Below, in pieces: positions 1 through 11,985 of a stretch of 64,000 nt of DNA; positions within the stretch are counted from its first letter, which is position 1; each line of letters opens with the position of its first letter. Source of the DNA: Hyaloperonospora brassicae (taxonomy: Eukaryota > Oomycota > Peronosporomycetes > Peronosporales > Peronosporaceae). The notes beneath the pieces were generated by a model, which did no database searches, was not told the DNA's origin, and worked only from the letters and a program-made list of their open reading frames with translations. The stretch lies in assembly GCA_947650285.1 (NCBI GenBank), contig CANTFL010001187.1:1-64000 (forward strand), written 5' to 3'. The translations under genes were made by a program, and so were the position numbers.

Positions 1-684
1 AGCTGTGTAGCTCCGCTACACAGATCGTCTCTAGATCACGTAACCATCTCAGCGTTTATATGTATCTCGCCCTTGTTATACACGATCTCACGATATGGTA
101 CGTTTGTGTATCCGATCGTGGGCCAACCGTCCCAAATATTATTCTTCCACTCGAAATCCCTTTGGAATAGACTGACGCCTATGGTCTGTAACCTCCCACA
201 TTCGGACTTAACTGTAAAAACTTGCAATTTCTTTACCACATAATTATAAAATTTAAAAATAGAGCGGTCGTAGACTTTACCTTCGAAAGGAATATACCAC
301 TAACGTCAAAGTTTACTTTTAGATTGACTAATAAAGTTGATTATAAGATAATATTGTCGACGAAGATACAATTCCAAACAAACCAGTCTGATATTGATAC
401 CATCGAACGAACCCACCCCGTGACATTACCCTACTTTCTCAAAAAATTCTAATAAATTGTTTCTAATATTTTTATGGTAGAGTAATTAATGTTGGATCCC
501 TCTGATAAGGTATGCGCGTGTCCTTCTAGTCAAGCCCATTTCAAATTTTCTAAACATGGTTAACATCTCCATTCGGTGTGTAGCCAACGCTGCAACAAAC
601 GCGGCTGCACGCATGTCTGCGGCAGGCGAATAGAGATCCGGAGAGTAAGCAGTAATTATCATTCGACTGCTGCTGACACTGAGC
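1..684. other. No recognisable gene
   Basis: AT-rich sequence with only short reading frames on either strand. None shows a domain or a family resemblance I can name, and no repeat boundary is visible apart from the LTR fragment that begins at 685. Confidence 0.5.
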
Positions 685-990
685 AGTAACGGGTCAGTGA
701 TTGCAATGTACTCGACTACCAGTGTGGATATAATTTTCACTGACAACAGTGAAGGTCAGTGACTTGCTACCTCTATACACTGCACAGAGAAAGGGTGAAC
801 GACTAAGACAAAAAAAGACTTTGGTCGTCGTAAGAGTAAAACTGTTTAGGAATATAGATAAGTCCAACATCTCTTGTTGTCGGATTTGTCCTAACTTAAT
901 TGTATTAATATAGCCAAATGTATGATGAATCCTGCTCGCCACCATTGCGCGCGTCTAGCAGCTATCGGTGGGTTGACATAAACACAATAT
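685..990 (-). repeat. Decayed LTR fragment (chromovirus family A-related)
   Basis: Read on the minus strand, this matches the LTR at 9588-9980 almost base for base over about 280 bp, including the core with the GACGCGCGCAATGG motif and the tail before the LTR end. The terminal CCCCGTTACA has decayed to CCCGTTACT. Beyond about 990 the U3 part no longer aligns, so the 5' portion is lost or replaced. No TSD could be assigned. Confidence 0.75.
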
Positions 991-1564
991 CAACCAATTA
1001 ACCAACCAATTAAACAAAAGAAAGATTAGGACTCAAAGATATGTTAATTCAAATAAATTAGAGATTGGGATTTATAATAGGTCTCACCAATTCTACAAAA
1101 TAAAAAAATCTGACCGGGAAAGTTTTACTACGCGCCAAGGTCTTCCCGACGCCCTTCGGACTTTGCCAGACGGCTCACATCCTCCAAATCGTAAACGATT
1201 CAAATTCGACGCCGTTTCAGCCTTTTCAAACCTTGCACTTTGGAGTGAGGCCACGATCAAGGGTAGTAACGGCAGAGCAACGTGCTGGTGCATGGTCTGA
1301 GTGCACATAGGTGGCAACGAGGTCGAGCTCGGATACAACGTCCACAAGCGCAAGCGAACAGGCAACGAATAGATGTTCACCGCGCCGTTCTTTCTTCAAA
1401 AATAACGGAGCCATCTGTCATCACAGTGCGCTGAGTCATGGGTTCTCTACTATGAGATGTACAACGCCGACCAGAAACAATACATTGCAAGAAAGATCTA
1501 GCCAACCGATACGCTACATCGCTACATGACGCTGAAGAACAACGCACTGACCTACGAGATCACG

Positions 1565-2340
1565 CTAGCATCTTCGACACAATATTGGTGACCTGTTCTT
1601 TCGTGACGAAGGGATTCTTGCCAAAGCCGACAATGACGACAATAGTGACGACGAAGTGGCCAACGGGAATGCCAGCAACGCCGCCAGGCAGGACAACAAG
1701 AAGACCACTGCCTTAAAGAAGTTCGTCAAGAATAGGATTATCCTGATTGGCACCAGGTCATCATCAAAAACGTCATGGTGTTTTGTCTTTAGATCGGCCA
1801 CGTGTCCATCGGCATGTCGTTCAGGCAGACAGCGTTCACCATCCATCACGCCAGGAACCAAACTAATACGACCAAACTGATCGGAATGAAATACATGATA
1901 GTTTGCAAGTGCGTCCTCATCCTGGTCGGCACCACTTTGCAGAATATACTCGCTCATGATGCTCGACGTGTTCGTGTGGTCCTTCTGGCTGCGTGTGACG
2001 GTAGCACCTACGCGAGTTGTCTTTCATCGATCTTCGTGCGTAAATCTGATACAAGGGCTATCTCTGCAACATCTAGTCAGTCGACCTCTCGATGTTTTCT
2101 CGCCACAAGGCATAGAACAGCTACAACATGCGCGTCAATTTCCTTGAAGCGCGATACTAGAATTGCGCGTCAGATGCTCAAAGCGTTGTCGGACAGCATT
2201 AACACATTGATTGGACGTCACGCTAATCTGCTCACTTGCGTCGCGCGTCGCGCCAAATTCAGCGCACCTGCTACGGCTGGCCTCGTATTCTTTGATGTCG
2301 ACATTATCTACATCGACGTCAAACGTACCGGTGTTAGCGG
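1565..2340 (-). other. Possible decayed coding sequence, unrecognised
   Basis: One minus-strand frame stays mostly open over about 770 bp, with an ATG at 1957 and a 130-codon open stretch below it. Stops interrupt the frame near 2145 and 2010. The segment is more GC-rich than its surroundings. I recognise no domain. The last part, reading toward 1565, becomes hydrophobic, which may be an intron or the wrong frame. It could be a remnant of a host gene or of a mobile element. Confidence 0.2.
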
Positions 2341-2504
2341 TAATACGTGATGAGCAAAATCAAAAACGATTATTGCTCGCGCGAGCCCCTCCCCCCTATC
2401 TCAGAGTTAATATTTCCAGGCGTGAATGCGTTGGTGGCGTACACTATCTAAGTATAACGGGGTATGCGATGTAGATGCATGCTCGGAGATTTTGATTCGA
2501 GATC

Positions 2505-3262
2505 CGACCATCAGCAAACATTTCTTTCAGCTCGAAAACGAGTGGGTTTATCCTCAGAAAATTTCTACGAGGACACGGTTGGCACATTTCGTCTGACCGT
2601 GTGATTCAGGATGATCAGAAAGTAATATATTTTTAACCGTGTTCCCAATGTGTGGAACACGTATTTCAAAAACTCCGCCGTGAACCGAGAGTCTCGATCC
2701 GAGACCAGTTTACGGGGTCAGCTATGGAGTTAAAACACTGTGTCGAATATGGCACGCGCACATTTATGAGCAGTGATTGACTCCGGAACCGCAGCAAGAT
2801 GCATCATCTTGCTCAAATGGTCCACAAACACACAAATACCATTGTAATTGCGATCGTCTGCGGAAAAAGCAAACGAATCATTAAAGGACCCCGACACTCT
2901 GCCAGGACCGGAAGAGTCTGTAATAGCGCGTTGGATGACAGAATATGCTTCACCCGATGACAAACATCACAAGCAGGAATATACTTGCGCAGAAATGATA
3001 CTGGCGAGGCCAGTAAATGTCACGACTGATTATGAGATAAGTCTTATCAACTCCATGATGCCCACCTGTTGGTGCACCGTGTGATTTCAACATGATGGTC
3101 AGCCTCAAATTATCATGAGACGGAACGACGACGCGATGCAGGTAGTCGTTAACGGCGGTATAGTACATCAACCCGTTGCGAGTAGTGTGCCGCTTTAAAG
3201 ACGAACGGTATCATGCCGATAAATGTGCCAAGGATTACAGGGTAGATTCGCAAGATGATTCA
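2505..3262 (-). pseudogene. Degenerate chromovirus integrase
   Basis: Minus-strand pieces at 3171-2950 and 2963-2730 match the zinc-binding and catalytic-core parts of the integrases in A1-A3. Recognisable blocks are the LYYTAV-like start, the GHRG-like HHCC region, the DFYWPRQY-like helix, and FVDRFSKMVHLAAVPESI in altered form. Further similarity to the block containing the catalytic Glu continues to about 2505. Frameshifts and stops exclude function. Confidence 0.85.
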
Positions 3263-3942
3263 TTAATAGCGGTATATGCTCAGCTAGCGGCGTACTTGCA
3301 CAAGTACTCGCGCAACTATGCCATAATGACTGTGCATCTTTCTTGGTTACTTAAGATATATGTGAAGTTGACATGAAACGCTGAGTGCCAGCGTTTCTTT
3401 GGATATCAAGCAAAGCTTGATGCAATCGCCAGTATTGGCGATTGCAGATCAAGACAGACCATTTCATGTGGTTTGTGACGCTAGCGAATTTGCAATCGGC
3501 TGTGCGTTAATGCAACTTGATACAGATAACGCAGAGCGCTATGTCTGCAATCAACCTGCGTCTTCTGCAAGCAGCTGAGCGTAATTACCCAGTACATGAC
3601 AAGGAAAGTCTTGCCATGAAATATGCACTGGCTAAGTTCCGCGTCTATCCTTTGGGAGATAGACCATTCATTGTCTATACGGACCATTCGTCACCACGAA
3701 CGGCCATTAACATTCCCCGCATATCACAAAAAATGGCGAAGTGGATGTCTTTTTTCGCGGAGTTAAACGTCTGCGTCAAATTCAATTTAGGAAAACCTAA
3801 TGTCGTCGCTGATGCGCTTTGGCGTCGGCCTGATCTCGAGCCGACTGCATCCATCGACAGTGAGGCCTTGTTACTGATGCGACGCTATCAACTAGTGTGC
3901 TGTCGCCGACCGTACCCGACGACGTTGGAAAGGCATACAAAC
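3263..3942 (+). pseudogene. Inverted RT-end/RNase H segment of A0
   Basis: Plus-strand translation runs from the LAAYLHKYSRNYA block at the end of RT, through the RNase H start (CDAS-like, decayed), the HDKE motif and the DHSS block, to the linker before integrase. In A1-A3 this segment lies between the two minus-strand pieces that flank it here. It therefore fills exactly the gap left in A0, in reverse orientation. Stops and substitutions are scattered throughout. Confidence 0.85.
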
Positions 3943-4870
3943 CATGGAACTGACGAAGTCCCTTGACATCCACTGGTACTGGCTTGTCGATGATTGCCTT
4001 GATCTTTTCGGGATCAGGGCGTACACCGTGTTTACTTACGATGCAACCAATAAGTGATATTTCGCTAGTCGCGAAAATATGCACTTCTTGAGGTTGGCGT
4101 ACAATTAATGCCTACGCAAAAATTGAAGAACCTGACAAACTTGTGTTCTGTGAACTTCGACGTCCGTTTTCTCGTCCATAGCCCGTCTATGGACGAACAC
4201 ATCGTCAGACCAACTCGGTGCAAAATCCCGCAACGGTCTCAACAGATTTTAACACATACTTTGAACGTTGCAGGGGAATTCCTCATCCCCGGTGGCTATA
4301 CTATCCACTTTTACAGCATACCGCTGGGGATGATCACTGTTATGTACGGGATATTCTGCTCACGCATGAGGATCTGATAGAATCCATCCATCAGATCCAT
4401 GGACGAAAAGATGGTACTCTTTGACATACCATCTGTGATGACGTCCTTCCTCGGTATCGGCGTCTGAGCCGGTACCGTTGCAGCATTCAGCTTGTTGAAT
4501 GCATGCACTATCCGCCATCCTCCTGTGGCCTTTCGCACACAGAAGGTCGGAGAGCTGTGAGGGGATGTTGATTCCCTCACATGGCCCGCTGCTAAGCGAT
4601 CGGCAAAGAACTTGTCGATCGCTATCACTTGTTCACGAGGCAGTGGCCACTGCTTCATGACACAGTATTTCGAGCCCGGTTTGAGCTCGATCTCGTGTCG
4701 AGTGACTTTGTCCTTAGTCAACTCGCTAGACACGGATTCAGGGAACACATCCCTGAATTCGATCAAATCCTTATACAAAGGGTTTGCCTGGTGTGACTTC
4801 CAGGATAGAGACGTCATTGCACAATCCGATTCGTCTCGTCAAGGACTCTTTCTCTCATCGATGATAGTGT
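3943..4870 (-). pseudogene. Degenerate chromovirus reverse transcriptase
   Basis: A 168-codon open stretch (4817-4311) covers the RT N-terminus: the LYKDLIEFRDVFPE block, the PPHSSPTF-like region, GGWRIVHAFNKLN and the SSMDLMDGFYQI block. A second piece (4084-3797) covers the end of RT with GCIV, RPDPEKIKAI and the DVKGLR block. The YFDD region between them is frameshifted. It matches A1-A3 closely in protein but not in reading frame. Confidence 0.9.
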
Positions 4871-5344
4871 AAGGACCCGTTTGTTCTCAGCTAAGATTAT
4901 CGCTGATCTTCTATTGGGGTGTCACTAGTCCTCTGCGACGTGTACGCAAATCTTTGTGACTTTGCTACTCCTCAGATCTCTCAAAATTTGTTTTTTTTTA
5001 GCATCAGAAATTGTGTTATCTCCTAATTGACTGCATTAGTGCTATCAGATCAAGTGTGCAAGCATCGAAGCATAATCCTTTTTCGCCACGACATTCAATG
5101 TATCGGTTACTTCCTTATAATTGTTTTCTCTGGTTTATTGAGAATTACTCCTTTAAGATTCTAGGGCTAATTTTCTCATTAGTCTTACCTAAAGGGTATT
5201 GATTTTTACGTACCTGGGTGCTTCTTCCCTCGATGTCTTACAACTGTGGTAGAGATACAACAGTTTGATTGTCAGCTTTTTTACTATTCGGTCGACCGTA
5301 TTCGAGATATTATCTCTCATGTAAAACCGAAATGGCTACCTTAG

Positions 5345-6045
5345 ATTGTGTCTTCTAGTCAAACATCCAGGTTGCGGTTTACTCGACTTGTTCGAATGGT
5401 GAACTTTCGGTACTGCTTGTGCTTCAATATAGCTGCCAGCAGATTGCTGCACAATGTAATGGTTTATTACACTGAGGTCTTGTACATTTGTTGCTTAGAC
5501 TTATCCCCGAGTGAGGTCGTTACTCTCACACTTAGAAAAATAGAGTGCTCGTGAACGCTCCATGAAATTCATGTCCAAATGATAAACAAGGGCCAGGTGA
5601 CTTTAAGAATCGATGCTGCAGGGTGGTACATGGTTGATTCTGCTTAGCCCTGGTAGACGAACGATGATATAAAATTTTCCATCTAACTTAAATATGATGA
5701 ATTCGTCATCATACTTCTCATCGGTTAACCCGTAGCGGTTTTTCACTACACGCTTGTTCATTGTTAATGATGCGCCTGTTGCATGACGCACCGTCATCCT
5801 CGTGAGAGGTACTTCGCGCTCAGCGAAGTTGGGCCGACGATTATCTGTTGACTGGCATCATGTATAATGGGTCTACAATCACAGTCGGCTAGGTCTAGAT
5901 GTAACAAGTCTATGATCACTTCTATATCCAGGGTGATAATGCAAACCTCATTACGACGGGCAGTAACACAAACAGTTAATGTGCGCTGGAAGGAGCCTAT
6001 GTCAATAGGCCTGTAAATTTTATTGACGCTGCTATATCATCAGGG
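5345..6045 (-). pseudogene. Degenerate retropepsin and downstream spacer; near copy of 27548-28240
   Basis: The minus-strand frame 5797-5603 matches the C-terminal half of the A1-A3 protease (the ATGASLT, KYDDEFIIF and DGKFYIIVRLPGL stretch). Upstream, about 6000-5810, the catalytic DCGAS block is decayed. The whole segment is near-identical to 27548-28240, including flanks, so the two loci share a common ancestral copy or duplication. Confidence 0.8.
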
Positions 6046-8388
6046 TGCTCCGACCCTACTTACTCCGTCCGTCTATTTGCGGTCTGAGTCGTTCTTGAGG
6101 TTGCGCAACAACGTTAAAACCTCGCCTCGGGCCCTTTGAGATGTCGAAAGGTTGCTGCGTACTTTGTTCGTACTACTGGGTTTTGGGTAGTACACACATA
6201 TGCGTACAATCCTGGCTTTTATAAACGAATGCATTTTTGAAATCGCCTGTGCCCTCGAGAGAGGTTACGATTTCTCTCTATGTAATTGAGGTCTATAGAT
6301 TTCAGCCGATTATTTTCTGCGTCTCGAATGATAGGTAGAAGATCTAGGCTGATCCTGATCAAAGTAAAAATTTATTGTTACGCCATTGAGATCGATCGAT
6401 CTAGACATACCAATGATTAACCAAAACAGGTGGGTATTGACGAGATTACCGCAAGACCCTGGATTAGCACAGTCATACTTGTTTGTTCGTCGATCGGAGT
6501 GGTAGTTATGCATCTTAAAAGGTATCGGGTGGACTGCGCGCAAGAGTACTTATTGAATCCAGATTGTTTGATTTCAGATTCTCATCACAAGCACATAACT
6601 CAGCTCGTGGCGGATTGAACTTCTATCTGATATGATACTGGATACTTCCTACGAATCTAGCGAATGTGGAGTGTGGAGATGAAGACCTAAGTCTTGAGGC
6701 TAGGCACGTCCAGCAAACTTAAACTACGTGAATGTAAATTACTTTTCGACGCCGACGGTGCGAAGAGCTCCTATTTCGTCGTCCAGATCGACTAACTGTC
6801 TCAACAAAGAGTCTTTCTTGACTCCTCTGTAATTGAGATATCAATTTTCGTGAATTCTGGTCGACGTACATCGTTTAACCCGCCCTCAACATCGGTAGAT
6901 GGCTGCTGTCTCAACATCTAGGTCTGTTAAACATTCAGTGATATCGTTGCTAAGATTGTTAAGCGCCTTGATGATAAAGCTAGAAACCCGATATGTCTCT
7001 ACTGGCGATGTCACTAATGGAGGAGCTAATTTGATCAAAGGTGAATCTACTCGAGATCGTTTAAATGGGTATCGTTCACGCTTGGCGCGTGATCTTTCTC
7101 CCTAATTTAATATTTTGTATTGAGATGAACGATAGTGACCATTGACGGAACACAATGTGCTACCAGGTGTAATGGAATACACTTCATATTAGATGATTGG
7201 TAATCTATTGTACAGATACAGTACAAGGTCTTGCGCTCCTAAACGTTCAGTTGTATCATTCGTGCAGAGAAAGTTAGCAAGTATTGCTAAAAAGAAGAAG
7301 AATGAAAATCGGTATATTGAATGTATTGAAGACGATTAGATAGAACGTTTTTATCTTACATACTTCATTCTAAACTACTTCACTTTAATGTACAATTTCC
7401 TTCACCGCCCACTGCGTACGTCTAGTAGCAATTTTTATTTTCTGCGATTGATATGATTACCTTTATTCACCAATTGTGAAGCGGTGCCGAAGAGAACCTA
7501 AATGAAAATAATGTGCTACCAATTTTGACTCGCAAGAGCGATATTTATTAGTTTCTATCAGTTAAGATAGTATTTACATTGAAACAATTGGTGCCAATAT
7601 CATATAAGACGCTCACCCTGTTACAATTTACTTCTATATATCTACATCCCATCGTCAATTATCGGAATCCCTTCCCAATGTTGATGCGCCGCTATATCGA
7701 ACTAATAATGTTGCGGGACAGGCTCATGACATCATGGCGGCTTCCCTACTATGACTAAAACAAGATCCACTCGCGCCACTCCATTTTAAAACTGTACTGG
7801 AGATTCGATTACTTTTTGATAACAAACACCTAATTTGCGACCAACTAGTATGATAAATACTTGGACATTGATTCGTTAACGAAGGACTTGAGTAGATGGG
7901 ACGCTAAGTAAGAAGTTAGCATATACCCGCGTCAAAGCATGGTGATATGGATACATATTCCGATGTTACCTATAATGCCTCATACGTTCCACGTCACATA
8001 ACATTACCTCACAAAAGGTGAAGCTAATAGCGTCGTGAAGAGCTATCTCAGGGTGCAGAGCATAGACCATGCCAAAGATGTAAGATCCGGTTGTCATTAT
8101 GATTGGCTGACGACATCAATTCGACTAACTAGGGCAAAATGCAACAACGCTGTGTCGTGCGAAATAAAGTCGAACGTCGGTGTATCCTTATAACTATATA
8201 TTTGTGTTTATATCCCGGAGTTAAGATGTCGATATGTATGTACGATGTTGATTTATATAGTATCATCTTGCCTGTCGCGAACAGTATCGATAGCACACAA
8301 CTACAAAGGTCAATCACGATGGGGAATAACTAGATGGCCTACGTGCTTTCTTGTATGTGGTGGTAAGGTAAGGGTCTGCGGTGGCCTT
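6046..8388. other. No gene recognised
   Basis: AT-rich DNA with only short open frames on both strands. I found no domain, RNA gene, tandem array or LTR end here. It may contain transposon sequence too decayed to recognise. Confidence 0.5.
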
Positions 8389-8445
8389 TGTAAGGGGTAT
8401 CCCGTTACATGAATTAAGCATTGTGAAAATTGGTAGTAAAGAATA

Positions 8446-8562
8446 GGCCACGACAAGGGGCACACCTTACTTTTGCTAGGAACACACCCCATTTTTGCTA
8501 CGGGCATACCCGCCCGCCTGAAATGATAAAAAGTACTTCACATTTTATAGTGCAGAATAATG
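8446..8562 (+). repeat. Left terminal inverted repeat of the MULE-like element
   Basis: Pairs with 9461-9578 in inverse orientation. It contains two internal near-repeats of a block reading CACACC..TTTTGCTA. Confidence 0.8.
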
Positions 8563-9460
8563 TGTGCGTACGGCACATTACAATTGTATGTAGAAGTACT
8601 TACCCGAATTGCTGGTAGTGTTTGGTCCGGTATCTGGCGGTTTAGGACGTAATTTCATCTACTGAAAAGGAAGAAGAACATGCCTTTAACACCTGTCTTG
8701 ACCGCGCAATTGCGTCTATGTCCCTCCATACTCATACTCACACAATACGACTGAAATCACTGGATAACAACACACACACCAGCTAAACTCATAAAATGGC
8801 GTACGAAAGCCCGAGAGAGGGACATTTGTCGCCGGAATAGCTTTACCCCCCACCTGCCGCTCTCAATGGTATTAGTTTTCTTTCCAGATGCGAAAGGGAA
8901 ACAATTTTAAACGGTTTTGCGGCTATCAAGGGTATGCCATCGTCGTCGCCTGATTAAGAAAATGAAGCGGGGTCTGCAACTGGTCTACTTCAAGTGAGAT
9001 TGTGGCGGGACCTATATAACAGTCATAAACTCAGTGAAGGTGAAAGGAAGCGACGGGATTCCAGCATTTTGATGAAAAACTTCGGGCATGATTGTTTTTT
9101 TCATCTTCCTAGCCGAAATGATCTGCCCAAAGTGGGACATTTGTACGGTATGTACCGGTACGTACCTCGTCATACACCGTGGCCATAAAGTCTACACATA
9201 CCGCAAGCCGTATGTGTTTGCCCGTGCCTGTCTCGGTTACAAACGTCGATAAAAACGAGTCGTTTCCACTGCCGATGGCCAGGTCACTCGGCATCATTTC
9301 ATCGAATTGGAAACCGTGTTGAAGACAGTAGAGAATTCAGCAGCCATTGCTCGTTTGGATACAGCCCTGGGCACGATGGATTAATAGAATCTCGCACAAG
9401 AGTGGGTCTGTCGTATAAGATTGGGAGATCGGAAGCAGTAGTAGGTGCCTGCGTGTTTTA

Positions 9461-9578
9461 CATATTATTCTGCACTATAAATTGTGAAGCACTTTTTATC
9501 ATTTTAGGCGGCAAGGTGTGCCTGTAGCAAAAATGGGGTGTGCCACTAGCAAAAGCGGGGTGTGCCCCTGTCGTGGCC
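9461..9578 (-). repeat. Right terminal inverted repeat of the MULE-like element
   Basis: Inverse partner of 8446-8562, differing by scattered substitutions and small indels. Its outer end, TGTCGTGGCC, abuts the 9-bp TSD at 9579-9587. Confidence 0.8.
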
Positions 9579-9985
9579 TAAAGATTATGATGTTGATTTT
9601 CCTTCAAAGGATATCACTAAATCCAGTGAAATTGTTGAGATGGATCAAGGGTCTACTCATTGGTTGTTGGGTCGATATTGTGTTTATGTCAACCCACCGA
9701 TAGCTGCTAGACGCGCGCAATGGTGGCGAGCAGGATTCATCATACATTTGGCTATATTAATACAATTAAGTTAGGACAAATCCGACAACAAGAGATGTTG
9801 GACTTATCTATATTCCTAAACAGTTTTACTCTTACGACGACCAAAGTCTTTTTTTGTCTTAGTCGTTCACCCTTTCTCTGTGCAGTGTATAGAGGTAGCA
9901 AGTCACTGACCTTCACTGTTGTCAGTGAAAATTATATCCACACTGGTAGTCGACTACGTAGCAATCATTGCCCCGTTACAGCCTT

Positions 9986-11985
9986 GCTGGATTGTCATTT
10001 TACCAGCCGGTTCTTGGTTCACAAGTTCCGATTTAGCACGACCCATTGTGGACGTTCAGCTTCGACATGGGTATTGCCAAGCGCTGTGAGGTGGATCAAC
10101 TTGAGTGATGACAAGTTACTTTGCAGATGATCACGAGGATATCATATAGGTTTGGAATAATTGCTTTACCTTTCCTGCCAACATGTCTGACCATAAGTAC
10201 GAATTTTCCATCTGGGAATTTTCGTTCGCACATCATGAGGGAGTCATACTTGTTTACGCTGAGACGACTAGGACGAAAATTTCGGATTCGCTGAATTCTT
10301 CTCATATTACACCGCAATAGTAGTGATGACTAGCACAGCAGGGGCAGGGGCAGGCATGCGTAGATACCGAAGAAACGACCCACGAACAATTTTACGATTC
10401 GCGCAAATGCAGACCACATCGCTTCCTTCTATATACGAAGTACTAATGCTCGCAGGAACTGTGATTAGAACCGGGCTCACATCGAATGAGTGTGTATCAT
10501 AGCTTAAAGTTATTTCCTCTTCCTTTTTAAAGAAGAAGTTCCGGTGTTCACATGCATTCACAACGATCTGAACCAAACGCCTGCGTGATGACCAGTGGGT
10601 CAACGCTTAGGCACCATCAAGGACGGCTTCCATTGTGCGTGACAGACATGTCAGAGAAAACGTCTTACCTTCATGTTACACGCGGGGAGATAGATTTTGC
10701 CCAGAAATAGTGTTGTAAAGCACCGCAAAGTATGGTTAAGACGTTGGCTCTACCGTCAACCTGTCTGAAATCGAAGTTAGCATCATGGCAGAAATATCAT
10801 CGAGTTATGGCATTATATGGCGCGAGGTCAAGATCAAATCTTCATCGTACTATGCTCCTTACCAGCAAATATCACTGAGGTCGCCAATTCGTCAAGGTGG
10901 TGAGGTTTGCGTTGCGGAATGACCTCTTGTCCAGTCAAATTGCACGGATATCCTATATTGTGCCTCGTGCATTACAAATCACACGAGGCCATGCCTGTAA
11001 CCGTTTGGCACGCATGATTTACGCACACAGGTAAATTAGGTGACCTGCCGACTCACAGATCTTTGTTGTAACAGAGCACCCACGCTTCTACTACAAACAG
11101 CATTGACTGACAACAACGTACGTAGATGCCTCGAAGTCATCGTACACGAGGTACAGAGGAAGCATATAGACTCACAAGAACACGCAAGTCTAGGTACGAA
11201 GAGAACCGTGACGACACATAGTTCAGCCATATCAATAAAATTTGCTTGAATTGTTGACGACTGCATCTGAATACAAACATGGGCTGTAATTATCTCCTCA
11301 CCGTCCATTGCGCACGTCCATCATGATAGGGCACTGTGTTGTTTGATACAGTGGCATGTATCTACCAATTTGCAATGTTTACTTAAATCACAAATAAAAT
11401 TTAACACACGAACAATATTAGCAAATACGATATTCGTATTGCAATTGCTGAGGTCAATGACATGTAACAGGCTCGCCTCACCGCACTCATGACATTTCAG
11501 TCCGGATAGTGCAGGCCGAAACAGGCACAAACGGCCGAGTCGAATCTCACCGAAGCACGGCTACTTACTTGCACAATGGGTCGCTTCTGTACCTACTGTC
11601 CTGTAGCAATTCGAAAGTCACCAACCTACCGCTGTACGTCTGCATTGTTCAATTACGAGTGTATGGGTTACTTTAGACAGATTGATGGTAATCGATTTGC
11701 TTTTGTAGTTGCAAATTGCGAACTATACATACAATTGGAGCAACGACAGTCAAGGAGGCATTATTTACCGAATGTCTTGTTTTTCATAGCTGATTGAATC
11801 AATTGCATGACAGCTCGATCATAGAGGTGTCGTCGCTATTTAGCGTGATGCTTTTGCCCATTATAATCTGCAGCCAAACTCCGAGTGTATGTGTCGGTAC
11901 CGATCTTCGAGCTTGTATTGCAATCTAGAAACGGCCGTTTGAAGTTGATTCGTCGCCATCACGATAAGAGCATGTGACAGTGGCA
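9986..11985. other. No gene recognised upstream of the gene island
   Basis: Two kilobases of mixed composition with short frames only. None has a recognisable domain. The segment lies between the solo LTR and the 3' end of the exonuclease gene, and its last few hundred bases probably include that gene's 3' untranslated region and terminator, which I cannot delimit. Confidence 0.4.

Larger units (their letters stand above)
2505..6045 (-). mobile_element. A0: old degenerate family A Ty3/Gypsy copy with internal inversion
   Basis: Minus-strand order is protease/spacer (about 6045-5345), reverse transcriptase (4870-3943), a segment in the opposite orientation (3263-3942), and integrase (3262-2505). 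Protein similarity to elements A1-A3 is obvious throughout but broken by stops and frameshifts. No LTR could be joined to it with confidence. It is clearly older than A1-A3. Confidence 0.85.
8446..9578. mobile_element. Non-autonomous Mutator-like element with long TIRs
   Basis: The termini are an inverted pair, 8446-8562 and 9461-9578, each about 117 bp and roughly 85% identical by eye, starting GGCCACGACA. The flanks are a 9-bp duplication of LTR sequence, TAAAGAATA (8437-8445) and TAAAGATTA (9579-9587), one mismatch apart. Long TIRs with a 9-bp TSD are characteristic of MULEs. The roughly 900-bp interior shows no transposase, so this is a non-autonomous copy. The assignment to MULE rather than another superfamily is an inference. 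Confidence 0.8.
8389..9980 (+). repeat. Solo LTR split by a nested DNA transposon
   Basis: The LTR begins TGTAAGGGGTATCCCGTTAC at 8389 and ends GCCCCGTTACA at 9980, matching family A LTR termini. It is flanked by a perfect 5-bp TSD GCCTT (8384-8388 and 9981-9985). The LTR sequence is 8389-8445 plus 9588-9980, about 450 bp. The 1.1 kb between is a Mutator-like insertion. A solo LTR with TSD indicates past LTR-LTR recombination. The 3' part matches the inverted fragment at 685-990. Confidence 0.9.

Noticed and set aside
9518..9703. Two similar short ORFs in inverted positions (8310-8507 minus and 9518-9703 plus)
   Set aside because: Their shared start is just the terminal inverted repeat of the MULE-like element read on opposite strands.
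9720..10130. 136-codon ORF similar to the ORF at 694-945 (minus)
   Set aside because: The similarity is LTR sequence, not a conserved protein.
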